A stretch of DNA of 64,000 nucleotides, from positions 372,001-436,000 of the forward strand of contig NZ_JBHVRO010000003.1 of assembly GCF_042885655.1 (NCBI RefSeq), read 5' to 3'. A model generated the notes under the pieces. That model did not search any database and was not told the origin of the DNA. It saw nothing but the letters and a program-made list of their open reading frames with translations. The stretch comes from Psychrobacillus sp042885655. Its GTDB lineage: Bacteria > Bacillota > Bacilli > Bacillales_A > Planococcaceae. Positions 1-8,358 of this stretch are shown here, piece after piece (positions within the stretch are counted from its first letter, which is position 1; each line of letters starts with the position of its first letter). A program made the position numbers and the translations under genes.

Positions 1-1587
1 GCAAACGTATTGATCTGGGGAAGTTCTTTGCAAAAAAGAGTGGACGATGTATTGAAAACTTTACCACTTCAAATATCAACGATTACAAGAATAGATAACA
101 CAACTGTTTCCGTAAAATTGAACAGAGCGCTAACATCAATTCAAGCTTCTGAGTTTACATTGGATAATGGTTTAGCTGTTACATATGCGACTCTAAGTAA
201 AGATGGCTTAACTGTTACTTTAACAACCACTGCCCAAACACCTAGTATGAAATACACATTAAAGTATAAAGGAAGCTCAGCAAGCTTTACCGTTCCAGGT
301 AGCATTGTTCCTATTCAAATAGGAAACATGACTACTCAACATAGAGATACATCAGAAGTGCTTGCTTTATCTGCTACTTTCGCTGGTTCTTATGGTTATA
401 ATACTGTACGAATCGACGTTCCAACGGGAGTTAAGATATTAACGATTAATGGTATTGAAAACATTATTTCAGGTGCTAAAAGTGTAAATGCTTTGCCAGA
501 TAAATATGGTACAGTCACTATTACATTTACTGCAAATAATGTAAGTACTGCTGCTCTGGATAAGACAATCTCATTTAATAAAATGGAGAATAATAGAGTA
601 GTAGATACACAAACATCTGGATTAATAAACTTTTATGCACCAGCTAAAGCAGGAACTATATCTAACAAGAAAGTACTATACGTGGATTTGTATAATAACT
701 ATTTTGTCACTGTAGATGGACTGAAGTATTTATTAAAAGGTACTCTCGATTCTTATCGTAACGAAGGAATTGCTGTAACGTATGATACATTCAAATATGC
801 GTTAAATAAAGAAGATACAATCAATGGAACGTATCAACCGACAACTAGCTCGTCTTTTAACATAGCTGAAAATTATTATTTCGTTAGCTTAGCACTTGAC
901 TACAAGTTTGCACGAAAAACTGGTACTGCTGGCTATCGAATGATCGGAAATAGTATCGAACTATCTGGATATGGACAGCCAAATGACGAACTCTTCTTTT
1001 TCAAAAACTCAGGTACTTACCTAGGGAAAGTAAAAATGAGCGCTATTACAGGTGAATGGAAGTTTAAGACAAACGTAGATCCAAATGAAATAACTGATTT
1101 CTACATTATGCAACAGCAAGCAGGAAAAGCTGTTCCTATATTTAGCACGTGGAACGCAACCACACTAAGAGTAGTTGAAGGTCCTATGAATCTTTTGGCT
1201 GTAAGTGAAGGAACAGGTGAAAATGAAGACATATCAAATAAAGAAGTAACATTCACTGTTGCTCCGATAAAACGATCAAATGGAACTGAAGTTGCTCAAG
1301 ATCAAGTTGTATTGTCTAAAACAGCTTTTATCACTCTACAAGATGCAGATGGAACAAAAGTTCAATTTACAAACAATGCAAACGGCACAGTTTTCTCAAA
1401 TGTTGCAAATGGTTTTAAAGTGAAATTTGGACCAACAGTAGATGATAAAATTGCTGGCACCATCATTGAAAAAGGCGAAGATGGGATATTAACAGGACCG
1501 TTAAATGTTATTGCAATCGAAGGGGTAACAAATGCGTATGATATGAACTTGAAATTAACTAATGGATTTCAAATAAAAGGATATTAA
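1..1587 (+). CDS. S-layer-like surface protein, C-terminal part (5' end outside window)
   Basis: The reading frame is open from base 1, so the true start lies upstream; 528 residues are visible. The first ~100 residues look like a bacterial Ig-like domain of the SbsA/S-layer kind (TVSVKLNRALTSIQASEFTL, then a strand-rich stretch ending ASFTVPGS). The rest is a Thr/Ser/Asn-rich beta-type sequence with almost no Cys, typical of the assembly part of Bacillales S-layer proteins. No SLH repeats are visible, so any wall-binding domain would be N-terminal and outside the window. A strong hairpin terminator follows. S-layer or related cell-surface role is inferred from composition and from SbsC-type and SLAP genes nearby; a large adhesin is the main alternative. 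Confidence 0.7.
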   Translation, partial: ANVLIWGSSLQKRVDDVLKTLPLQISTITRIDNTTVSVKLNRALTSIQASEFTLDNGLAVTYATLSKDGLTVTLTTTAQTPSMKYTLKYKGSSASFTVPGSIVPIQIGNMTTQHRDTSEVLALSATFAGSYGYNTVRIDVPTGVKILTINGIENIISGAKSVNALPDKYGTVTITFTANNVSTAALDKTISFNKMENNRVVDTQTSGLINFYAPAKAGTISNKKVLYVDLYNNYFVTVDGLKYLLKGTLDSYRNEGIAVTYDTFKYALNKEDTINGTYQPTTSSSFNIAENYYFVSLALDYKFARKTGTAGYRMIGNSIELSGYGQPNDELFFFKNSGTYLGKVKMSAITGEWKFKTNVDPNEITDFYIMQQQAGKAVPIFSTWNATTLRVVEGPMNLLAVSEGTGENEDISNKEVTFTVAPIKRSNGTEVAQDQVVLSKTAFITLQDADGTKVQFTNNANGTVFSNVANGFKVKFGPTVDDKIAGTIIEKGEDGILTGPLNVIAIEGVTNAYDMNLKLTNGFQIKGY

Positions 1588-1632
1588 TTCATTCTTTTTT
1601 AGATAATAATAAGTGAATAATTTTCTCAAATT

Positions 1633-1669
1633 AAAAAGTAGCCGGGATTAAAAATCTCGGCTACTTTTT
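1633..1669. terminator. Bidirectional Rho-independent terminator
   Basis: Hairpin with arms around AGTAGCCGGGAT and ATCTCGGCTACT, flanked by A-run and T-run. It sits between the convergent ends of the S-layer-like gene and the signal peptidase gene and can serve both. Confidence 0.85.
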
Positions 1670-1674
1670 ATTTA

Positions 1675-2784
1675 TTAAAATGGCAGGCTACTCATCAACT
1701 TATTTTTTTTCTTCCTTAAAACTCTCATCGTTTTTCTTCTCATTTTGCCATCAATTAATGGGTAAAGCATTAATGGAATTCCAGGTATTAATGAAACTAC
1801 TGAAAGTGCTAACCAATAACTTTTCTGCGCAAGAAAAAATACAATGGATGGTGGCAACAACGGATAAAACATTCCCACATGAACAATTGAGTTATACTTT
1901 CCTGTTTCTTCAGCATGTACTGTGTATGTGGAATTGATAAGTTGTCCTTTTTGAAGGAACACATTTGTATGACTTAACTCAATTTGCTTATCGTTGGTAG
2001 TAATTACTCCGATAGACGGAAAGGAGCCCTTATTACTCAGTTCAGATAAAGGTTGTGAAACTGTATCACCGATCTGTATTATGCCGACTTTACTTCCCAT
2101 AAGCACGCCTTGGTTATGTTCAGATACTTCATAAATAATATTAATTTTTTCTCCAGCAGCAAGCATAGTACTACCCAAAATAATGGAAATGGTTAATCCA
2201 CCAATTATATATATTAATTGCAACTCTAAGCCTTGGATTTTTTTTCGCTGTTTTTTTTCAGACTTGAATTCCCCAATTGCAATTAAAATACCAATAACTA
2301 ATGCTATAACAGGTAATATAAATTGATTAGTTTGAAACTCTTCTACCCATAAAGATAAATAACCTATTTTAGGAATGACGATTGGAGTTTCCCCGATTGT
2401 AACGGCCTTTCCAGCAATCCATTTTCTTTCTATAGGTACATTACCTTTTGACTCTTGATCGGTATATTTATTTGCATCCCCTTTTGTGATGTAACCTTGC
2501 TCAGCGTTTCCAGAAATTATTCTGTGTGCAATCCAGCCTTTATCGGCAAGGTCTCCCTTAGTCGTTTTAAAAAAAACAATATCTCCCTGATGGACAGTTT
2601 CATCTTCTTTTAGGTTTTTTATGATGACCATATCTCCCCGCTCCCAAACAGGGTACATACTATTAGAAACAATGACAGTTAGGAGTACAGGTTTATTTGA
2701 AATAGCCGATCCAACTGAAGCGATTAAGGAACATAAAATAAGAACGACCACTAATATGTTTATAAGCTTTGATATTAACTTCAT
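1675..2784 (-). CDS. sipW: Signal peptidase I, ER/archaeal (SipW-like) type, with long C-terminal extension
   Basis: Membrane signal peptidase of the S26B family, which uses a Ser-His pair instead of Ser-Lys. Visible: N-terminal TM (about residues 8-30), catalytic Ser42 in SNSM, His87 in WIAHRI where eubacterial enzymes have Lys, and Asp103 in TKGDAN. At 369 residues it is about twice the usual SipW length. After the catalytic part come further TM segments and an extracytoplasmic beta-type region, ending in a basic tail (RRKTMRVLRKKKNK). The start is the ATG at 2784, directly behind AAGGAGGAATTCT; the longer frame to 2802 would place this ribosome site inside the gene. It is divergent from the DUF1102-like gene and near two more SipW-type substrates, so it is most likely their dedicated peptidase. 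Confidence 0.88.
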   Translation of the reverse strand: MKLISKLINILVVVLILCSLIASVGSAISNKPVLLTVIVSNSMYPVWERGDMVIIKNLKEDETVHQGDIVFFKTTKGDLADKGWIAHRIISGNAEQGYITKGDANKYTDQESKGNVPIERKWIAGKAVTIGETPIVIPKIGYLSLWVEEFQTNQFILPVIALVIGILIAIGEFKSEKKQRKKIQGLELQLIYIIGGLTISIILGSTMLAAGEKINIIYEVSEHNQGVLMGSKVGIIQIGDTVSQPLSELSNKGSFPSIGVITTNDKQIELSHTNVFLQKGQLINSTYTVHAEETGKYNSIVHVGMFYPLLPPSIVFFLAQKSYWLALSVVSLIPGIPLMLYPLIDGKMRRKTMRVLRKKKNKLMSSLPF

Positions 2785-2921
2785 AGAATTCCTCCTTAGC
2801 ATCTATATTATTGAAAATCTCTTTCAATAAAACCCCTCTACAGTAGGATAGATATGGTACTAAAGTATACCTCCTAAGAAACATAAGTAGAATATTGGGA
2901 GTAAAAAGGATAATAGGAGAG

Positions 2922-2986
2922 TAGACAAATGATATCTAAAAAGCACTCTATGGAGTGAGGTTAACAATTTGTAGTCATCCTATACT
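2922..2986 (+). promoter_or_regulatory. Promoter block with TAGACAAA, CACTC-N4-GAGTG dyad and TATACT box
   Basis: TAGACAAA at 2922-2929, an inverted repeat CACTC/GAGTG at 2944-2948 and 2953-2957, GAGTGAGG at 2953-2960 and a TATACT -10 box at 2981-2986. The same order and spacing recurs at 39786-39850: 30 of the first 39 bases are identical and exactly 20 bases separate GAGG from TATACT in both. Transcription would run into the DUF1102-like gene. No good -35 box is visible, which suits an activator-dependent promoter. Element is seen; its regulator is inferred. Confidence 0.65.
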
Positions 2987-3040
2987 TAAATTAGTTACAA
3001 ACGGCGTGAAGCCGAAATAATTTTAGGAGGAGATAAATTA

Positions 3041-3643
3041 ATGAAAAAAGGTTTACTTTTAGTAGTATTTCTACTAGCAATGTCAAGTGTAATGGCGGCG
3101 ATGTCTTATAACAAGGCAACAGTAACGAGTGCTTCGGAGTTGAAAGTTGTTAATACAGATGAAGCATTATTAACTCTCGAGGCTGATACACCATGGAGCT
3201 GGGAAAATAAAATTGGTTCAAAAGATAAGACTGTAGTGGTAAAGGATGGAGAGTTATTATTCCAATTCGGTAAAGGTGTAGATCGAGATGGTTCTACTGC
3301 AAAATTTTACGGACTTCAACCTAACAGTGTATATGAATGGAATTCTTTGTTTACTCTAAGAAACAAATCCGCAGAAACTGTCAAAGTAACTATTAAAGCA
3401 ACAGGTGATTATGCACAATATATTACTTTTGGAGTAGCGAGTAATCCTAGAGCTAATACAGCACCTGCTTGGGGAACAAAAGGAGATTCTTTAACATTTG
3501 AAAAGGTTACGAAAGAATCTGGTTCTGGCATGCAAAACATTAGAACAATTGCAGTAAAAATCGATGTTCCAGCTGGACACAAAGTTTCACCTACTGCATT
3601 ATTAGGTTCTATCATTGTTGAATCTGAAGCAATAGCAGACTAA
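3041..3643 (+). CDS. DUF1102-like secreted protein with SipW-type signal peptide
   Basis: A 200-residue exported protein. Residues 1-30 form a SipW-type signal: short basic start, hydrophobic LLLVVFLLAMSSVMAAM, then a long polar stretch leading to SASELKVVNTDEALLTLEA. The mature part is beta-rich and resembles DUF1102 proteins, a family mostly known from archaea and found beside S26B signal peptidases and DUF5305 proteins. The start ATG follows AGGAGGAG. It is divergent from the signal peptidase gene and followed by its own terminator. Likely a surface or fibre/matrix component processed by the neighbouring peptidase; this role is inferred. Family assignment is from pattern recognition, not a search. 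Confidence 0.75.
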   Translation: MKKGLLLVVFLLAMSSVMAAMSYNKATVTSASELKVVNTDEALLTLEADTPWSWENKIGSKDKTVVVKDGELLFQFGKGVDRDGSTAKFYGLQPNSVYEWNSLFTLRNKSAETVKVTIKATGDYAQYITFGVASNPRANTAPAWGTKGDSLTFEKVTKESGSGMQNIRTIAVKIDVPAGHKVSPTALLGSIIVESEAIAD

Positions 3644-3662
3644 TAGGAAGAAAAAAATAAAG

Positions 3663-3702
3663 GAAGAATTAATGGGAGACGTCCATTAGTTCTTCTTTTT
3701 TC
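3663..3702 (+). terminator. Rho-independent terminator
   Basis: Hairpin arms GAAGAATTAATGG and CCATTAGTTCTTC followed by a T-run, just after the DUF1102-like gene. Confidence 0.85.
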
Positions 3703-3935
3703 ATTTGAATAAATAAAATGTCCATAATTTTAAAGAAATGCAATTAACACCTGTATGATATTTTCAATAAACAGCTTCTTAATACAATCTAATTCAAACA
3801 ATGAATGAGAGTATCCGCATTAATTTGTTTTAATCGAATTAAATATACAGACAGAGGAGATTGAATTATATATATGCAGTCCTTTTTATTAAATTGGAGT
3901 TCTGTGAATCACCATAAGACATGACATCTTCTTTT

Positions 3936-4157
3936 TAGACAAAAATAGAACATAAAAAACCGCATAGTTTGACGTTATATTTGGAGTAATTTGGTTATAC
4001 TGAACTATGAAAAATAATATATAACGGAAACTGTGAAGTACATCCTGCATTTGGGCACCTGGGATGTATGGAGTTAATGGTGCAACCGGCCTGATTGTAA
4101 TTGGACATTTATATCCAATTTAATTGGGCTTTTATTATGTAGATAGGAGGAAAATCT
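3936..4157 (+). promoter_or_regulatory. Promoter and possible structured 5' leader of the small acidic secreted protein
   Basis: A TATACT box at 3996-4001 follows a TAGACAAA octamer at 3936, about the spacing of the two related promoters (59 bases there, 60 here), but the dyad is not conserved. About 150 transcribed bases then precede the gene. They contain the pairing arms ACATCC/GGATGT, GCACC/GGTGC and ATTGGA/TCCAAT, and the last hairpin is followed by a T-rich tract. I could not match it to a known riboswitch class: the c-di-GMP-I core GACGCAAAGC is absent. A structured leader or attenuator is possible, unproven. Confidence 0.4.
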
Positions 4158-4721
4158 TTGAAATCTATTTTATTATTATCAGCATTTTTAATATCTTTCT
4201 CATTACTTTTTATACAAAGTGATAGCTATTCTACAGCAGAAATAAGGAGTGATGCGACAATACGTGTGGTGCCAGAGGGAGAAGCCCTAATTGCTGTTAA
4301 CTATGATGAGGAAAACAGAAAGATAAAGCTCACGAATAATATGGAAAAAACGATAGAAATAGAAAGTATGAACCCAGCTAGTTACGTTGAACTGTATCAG
4401 GCATCAATTAGGCCAGGTGAAACGATAGAATATGGTGTTATTGGGAAATCAGAGGAATTATATGGGCAGAATATAAGTTTCAAAGTTCGTTGGAGTGAGG
4501 GGAGTGCAGATATCTTAACGATTCTACCAATGTTTGCAGAAGAGCCTTTAGAAGAATTACCGATTGAAGCAGAAGAAGGCGAAGTTGATGAGGAGGAACT
4601 AGTAGAAGTAGAAGTAGAACCAGATGAAACCACGACCCCTGTTGAAAATGAAGGTGAAGAGGTAGAAGAAATAGAAAAAATCGAAGAGCCAATAACAACA
4701 CAACCAGATATAAAAAAATAA
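4158..4721 (+). CDS. Small acidic secreted protein with SipW-type N-terminus
   Basis: A 187-residue protein starting at TTG behind TAGGAGG. Residues 1-22 are a signal peptide; the segment after it (STAEIRSDATIRVVPEGEAL) mirrors the DUF1102-like neighbour (SASELKVVNTDEALLTLEA), so the two appear to be distant relatives processed the same way. A compact beta region of ~90 residues follows, then a highly acidic Glu/Val-rich tail (about residues 128-187) with Pro and Thr that is probably disordered. It sits 58 bp before the DUF5305-like gene and probably shares its transcript. Function unknown; a surface or matrix component is inferred from context. Confidence 0.7.
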   Translation: MKSILLLSAFLISFSLLFIQSDSYSTAEIRSDATIRVVPEGEALIAVNYDEENRKIKLTNNMEKTIEIESMNPASYVELYQASIRPGETIEYGVIGKSEELYGQNISFKVRWSEGSADILTILPMFAEEPLEELPIEAEEGEVDEEELVEVEVEPDETTTPVENEGEEVEEIEKIEEPITTQPDIKK

Positions 4722-4779
4722 GAACAAATGACTGAACAATGAATGGATTAACAGGTGACAAAAAGAGGGGGCGATAAAA

Positions 4780-5916
4780 TTGAAAGAAGTCTTAGAAAAG
4801 TTACTAAAGCAAGATAAGAAGAAGGTTAGTTTCATACTATTTCTATTACTAGCTATGTCAGCAATTATTTCCGTATATTCTTGGTCAATGGCATCCTCCG
4901 AGACAAAACAAATAACTGAAAATGAATCGCAAATTCAAACAAGCTATGATTACAAGGCGACACTTACACCTAATATCCTTTATCCAACTGGAGGAACAAT
5001 TGAAGTAGGAAATACTGTTATGAAGAAAATTACAAAGGAAATCCCTTTTACCCTTATTTCATCTGTAAATTCACAGGTTCCAGTAAGTGCAAACGTGTCA
5101 CATGAAGTACATCTACTTCTAAAGGCGGGAGAATATTGGGAAAAATCATTCCCTTTAGAAGAAAAAAAGTTTATTGAACAAAATGGGACAAGTGTGACCA
5201 TTGTAAATAATAATTATAAAATTGATTTAGAAATGATTAAAAATTTTATTACTAAGGTAGAAGATGAAATAGGAGTAAGATCTGATAAGTATACGATTGA
5301 AGTTATTCCAAATGTCCAAGGTACAATTAGTTATAACGGGGTAGAGAAGGATATTCAAATGGAGGATCACTTAATTTTTCAGATTTCATATGATGAAATT
5401 TTATTAGCAAGTGAGAAAAAATTTGCTTCTTCCATCCCATTTATATCCACAAAAGTTAGTTCAAATACAATTAGTTTGTTCGGGTTTGATACATCTCCAG
5501 TTCCTGTTCGTATCGCGAGTACTGTGTTCGTACTTCTCTTTGCAGTATTAATTAGCTATTTGAATAAAGATTTTGTAGCTAATCGGAAAAAGAACGCTCC
5601 ATCACAAGGTGAAAAAATTAATAAGAAGTATGGAAATAGATTAATTCCAGTTTCCAATAAAGTAGAAATTGGTCGAAAATCGATAGTTACGTTAAATTCA
5701 TTTAAAGCCATCATACAAATTGCAGATGCAAAAGAGTTACCTATTTTTTACTACAACATTCATCTGGAGGAGAGTAAGTTATATTTCATCATAGATGGTG
5801 ACTATATGTATCAATATGAAATTAATGAAATGGAATTATCACGAAGTCGCAGTAGAAGTAGGAGTAAAAATAGTAAGAATGAAACAGAAAGTGATCCATC
5901 ATATGTACTGGAATAA
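4780..5916 (+). CDS. DUF5305-like membrane protein of the SipW-type module
   Basis: 378 residues, TTG start behind AGAGGGGGCG. An N-terminal TM segment (VSFILFLLLAMSAIISVYSW, about 16-35) is followed by an extracytoplasmic domain beginning YDYKATLTPNILYPTGGTI. That is the hallmark opening of DUF5305 proteins, known mainly from archaea beside S26B peptidases and DUF1102 proteins. A second TM (about 244-262) leads to a cytoplasmic tail of ~110 residues ending in a Ser-Arg repeat (SRSRSRSRSKNSKN). The 3' end overlaps the start of the histidine kinase gene, implying translational coupling. It may be a membrane scaffold or a sensor partner of the kinase; function is inferred from context only. Confidence 0.75.
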   Translation: MKEVLEKLLKQDKKKVSFILFLLLAMSAIISVYSWSMASSETKQITENESQIQTSYDYKATLTPNILYPTGGTIEVGNTVMKKITKEIPFTLISSVNSQVPVSANVSHEVHLLLKAGEYWEKSFPLEEKKFIEQNGTSVTIVNNNYKIDLEMIKNFITKVEDEIGVRSDKYTIEVIPNVQGTISYNGVEKDIQMEDHLIFQISYDEILLASEKKFASSIPFISTKVSSNTISLFGFDTSPVPVRIASTVFVLLFAVLISYLNKDFVANRKKNAPSQGEKINKKYGNRLIPVSNKVEIGRKSIVTLNSFKAIIQIADAKELPIFYYNIHLEESKLYFIIDGDYMYQYEINEMELSRSRSRSRSKNSKNETESDPSYVLE

Positions 5917-7621
5917 TAACTTTTCTTCTTTCATAAGAAAGAATCCTTCCAGTAAGATGCATCTGGCGCTTATATATCGATATATTTCTCTTTTATTAAC
6001 TTCTTGCTTTTTTTTATTAGGGCCACCTCAATCGTCATTTGTTTTTAAATTAGGATTAGTTGTATCACTTACTGTAGCAGCTTGGATTTTAACGGATTTA
6101 CAACGAAGAAATAGAGAAAATAAAAAAAGATTAAAAACGATTGTTTTAACTGAAACGATTGGTTTGACTTTATTGCTTATTCCAACAGGTGGTATTGCAA
6201 GTCCATTTATATGGTATGCACTGAACCCTGTGTTGGTAGCTGCAAGTTTTCTAACGCCTTCCTTCTGTTGGTGGGTATTAACTTTCTATCTAAGTAGTGC
6301 GACATTCATTTCCTATACTTTATTTAATTCAAACAATATGCTCCCCCTTTTACAAGAGAGCTCCTATGTTTATCTAGTCAGTTTACTAACTGCGGTTCTT
6401 GTCATGTTATTTTCCGGTCTCATGAAAGGAATGGATTTGAAGGCAACTACATTAAAGAACCAACAGGAAGAATTATTACTCGTAAATAAAAAACTTTCTG
6501 AAGCAAACAAAATGTATGCAGATACTTTAGAGCATATTATGTCTCTTTATCACTTAATGGATAACTTTTCATCAAATAAAAGTCCTGAAAAGTTAACAAC
6601 TGAAATTACATCCTCGCTAATTAAATGTACCCAAAAAGAATCTGTATTCTTTTGGTTAATAGATCTTCATCAACAGAAAAGTTATTTAGAAAATACAACT
6701 AGCATTTTGAACATGGAAGATGAGCTCAAGAAAGAATGGCATCGTATTAGTCAAAATAACCAATCGTTTATGGACAAGATTCACAATGAATATTTTTGGA
6801 TGAAAATAATTAGAACATCTAAAAATGTCGGGGTTGTAGGAATTAAGGTCAGTAGTTTTAGTGAGGTAAGAGATACCTTCCTACTTAATCGCACATTTGA
6901 GTTTATAGCAGAGCTTAGTGAAATCATGTTAGAGAGAATTCACATGGATCAAATGACGGATCAGCTAATTATCATTGAAGAACAAAATCGTATTGCCAAT
7001 GAAATACACGACAGTGTCTCTCAGAAACTATTTGGAATAGTTTACTCATTGCATAGTCTACAGATTAAAAGTCAAAGTATTTCAAAAGAAGAGTTGAATC
7101 GGGAGTATCAGTTCCTATCAAAGACAGCGAATTCGACTATAAAAGAACTAAGAGCAGCTATTTACCGACTTAGCTCGGTTAAAAAAGGAGATAAACCATT
7201 TTTAGTACTTGTCAAAAATTATTTAGATGAGTATGCCAAGCTAAATGACGTAAAAATTAACTATCAAATAACGGGAGATGAATCGTTCATTCCTCCTAAA
7301 CTAAAAACAGAGCTCTATCGAATTATTTGTGAGGCATGTGGAAATGCAGTTCGGCACGGGGAATGTAGTACGATGGAGATAAGATTATCTTTACTAGAAG
7401 AAAAAACATTACTTGTAATACTAGACAACGGGATTGGATTTAATTTGCATAATCAGGAAGACAAGAAGGATAAAGGAATAGGTCTTTTTAACATGAGAAG
7501 TATTGTAAATTCATATAACGGATCATTCGTGCTAGACGGGAAACCAGGAGAAGGAACAAAAATCCAAATAGATATTCCAATTGGGAAAATGCTAAAAAAA
7601 CAAGAGGTGCTTAGTTCATGA
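5879..7621 (+). CDS. Sensor histidine kinase, NarL/HisKA_3 type
   Basis: About 580 residues. The N-terminal quarter holds several TM helices; a middle region (about 200-350) may be GAF-like. The HisKA_3 dimerisation/phosphorylation box contains His377 (ANEIHDSVSQKLFG). The C-terminal HATPase has an N box (CEACGNAVRHGE) and G boxes (DNGIGF, KGIGLFNM, GEGTKIQI). I use the ATG at 5879; it overlaps the DUF5305 gene by 38 bp and has GGAG 14 bases upstream. Starts at 5903 or 5957 are possible, and the longer frame to 5795 is unlikely. The stop overlaps the response regulator start (ATGA). Signal unknown; placement suggests it reports on surface-layer or secretion state. Confidence 0.88.
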   Translation: MKQKVIHHMYWNNNFSSFIRKNPSSKMHLALIYRYISLLLTSCFFLLGPPQSSFVFKLGLVVSLTVAAWILTDLQRRNRENKKRLKTIVLTETIGLTLLLIPTGGIASPFIWYALNPVLVAASFLTPSFCWWVLTFYLSSATFISYTLFNSNNMLPLLQESSYVYLVSLLTAVLVMLFSGLMKGMDLKATTLKNQQEELLLVNKKLSEANKMYADTLEHIMSLYHLMDNFSSNKSPEKLTTEITSSLIKCTQKESVFFWLIDLHQQKSYLENTTSILNMEDELKKEWHRISQNNQSFMDKIHNEYFWMKIIRTSKNVGVVGIKVSSFSEVRDTFLLNRTFEFIAELSEIMLERIHMDQMTDQLIIIEEQNRIANEIHDSVSQKLFGIVYSLHSLQIKSQSISKEELNREYQFLSKTANSTIKELRAAIYRLSSVKKGDKPFLVLVKNYLDEYAKLNDVKINYQITGDESFIPPKLKTELYRIICEACGNAVRHGECSTMEIRLSLLEEKTLLVILDNGIGFNLHNQEDKKDKGIGLFNMRSIVNSYNGSFVLDGKPGEGTKIQIDIPIGKMLKKQEVLSS

Positions 7622-8262
7622 AAGTAGTTATTATTGATGATCATCCATTAATTAGAAAAGGACTAAGATCATTATTTTCTTTGGATGAGTTAATGGAGGT
7701 ACTTGGAGAAGCTACGAATAGAAGAGAAGCATTAGAACTGCTTCGAGCAGTAAAACCGGATATTGCGATAGTAGATCTCCGTTTAGGGGATGATTCGGGA
7801 TTAGATTTAATAAAGGAGGCTTCTCGAGTAGGGATAACATGCAAATTTGTTGTATTAACTTCCTCAACAAATGAGGAAGACTTTAACAAAGCGAAAGAAA
7901 TTGGTGTAGCTGGCTACCTGTTAAAAGAAGCCCTTCCAGAAGAGTTACTTCATGCGCTGCAAATGATAAGCAAAGGACGTAAATACTACGATCCAACCGT
8001 ATTAGATTTAATCATGAATGCAAAATCACCGTTTGAAGAAGATGGTCATATTGAACATCTAACGCCAAAAGAAAAAGAAATATTAATAGAACTTGGAAAA
8101 GGATATTCTAATAAAGAAATTTCAAAAACATTATATATAACCGAATTTACTGTAAAAAAACATGTAAGCCAAGTATTTGCAAAACTAGGACTAGCCGACA
8201 GAACCCAAGCAGCCCTATATGCAAATGCAAAAGGCCTTGTTAAATACGTTATAAACTCCTAA
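7618..8262 (+). CDS. Response regulator, NarL/LuxR type
   Basis: 214 residues: receiver domain with acidic pair DDH at residues 7-9, phosphoacceptor Asp53 (IVDLRLGDD), Thr/Ser near LTSS and Lys in YLLKEA; then a LuxR-type HTH (LTPKEKEILIELGKGYSNKE, then VKKHVSQVFAKLG). It overlaps the kinase by 4 bp, so the two form one operon with the DUF5305-like gene. LuxR-type regulators bind short dyads; the CACTC-N4-GAGTG dyad before the DUF1102-like gene is a candidate target (inference). A bidirectional terminator follows. Confidence 0.92.
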   Translation: MKVVIIDDHPLIRKGLRSLFSLDELMEVLGEATNRREALELLRAVKPDIAIVDLRLGDDSGLDLIKEASRVGITCKFVVLTSSTNEEDFNKAKEIGVAGYLLKEALPEELLHALQMISKGRKYYDPTVLDLIMNAKSPFEEDGHIEHLTPKEKEILIELGKGYSNKEISKTLYITEFTVKKHVSQVFAKLGLADRTQAALYANAKGLVKYVINS

Positions 8263-8313
8263 TCTAAAAATTATTACAAAGTTGTTACCGGTGTATTTTC
8301 TATTAAAAATGAA

Positions 8314-8356
8314 AAAGAAATCCACTCAAGCGTTTTAATCTTGAGTGGATTTCTTT
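8314..8356. terminator. Bidirectional Rho-independent terminator
   Basis: Near-perfect 17-bp arms (AAAGAAATCCACTCAAG and its complement) around a short loop, between the convergent response regulator and autolysin genes. Confidence 0.9.
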
Positions 8357-8358
8357 TG

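Noticed and set aside
4020..4130. Cyclic di-GMP-I riboswitch
   Set aside because: Core GACGCAAAGC and tetraloop receptor are missing.
4397..4835. Antisense frames over the acidic protein
   Set aside because: Ser/Leu/Phe-rich shadows of the Glu-rich coding strand.
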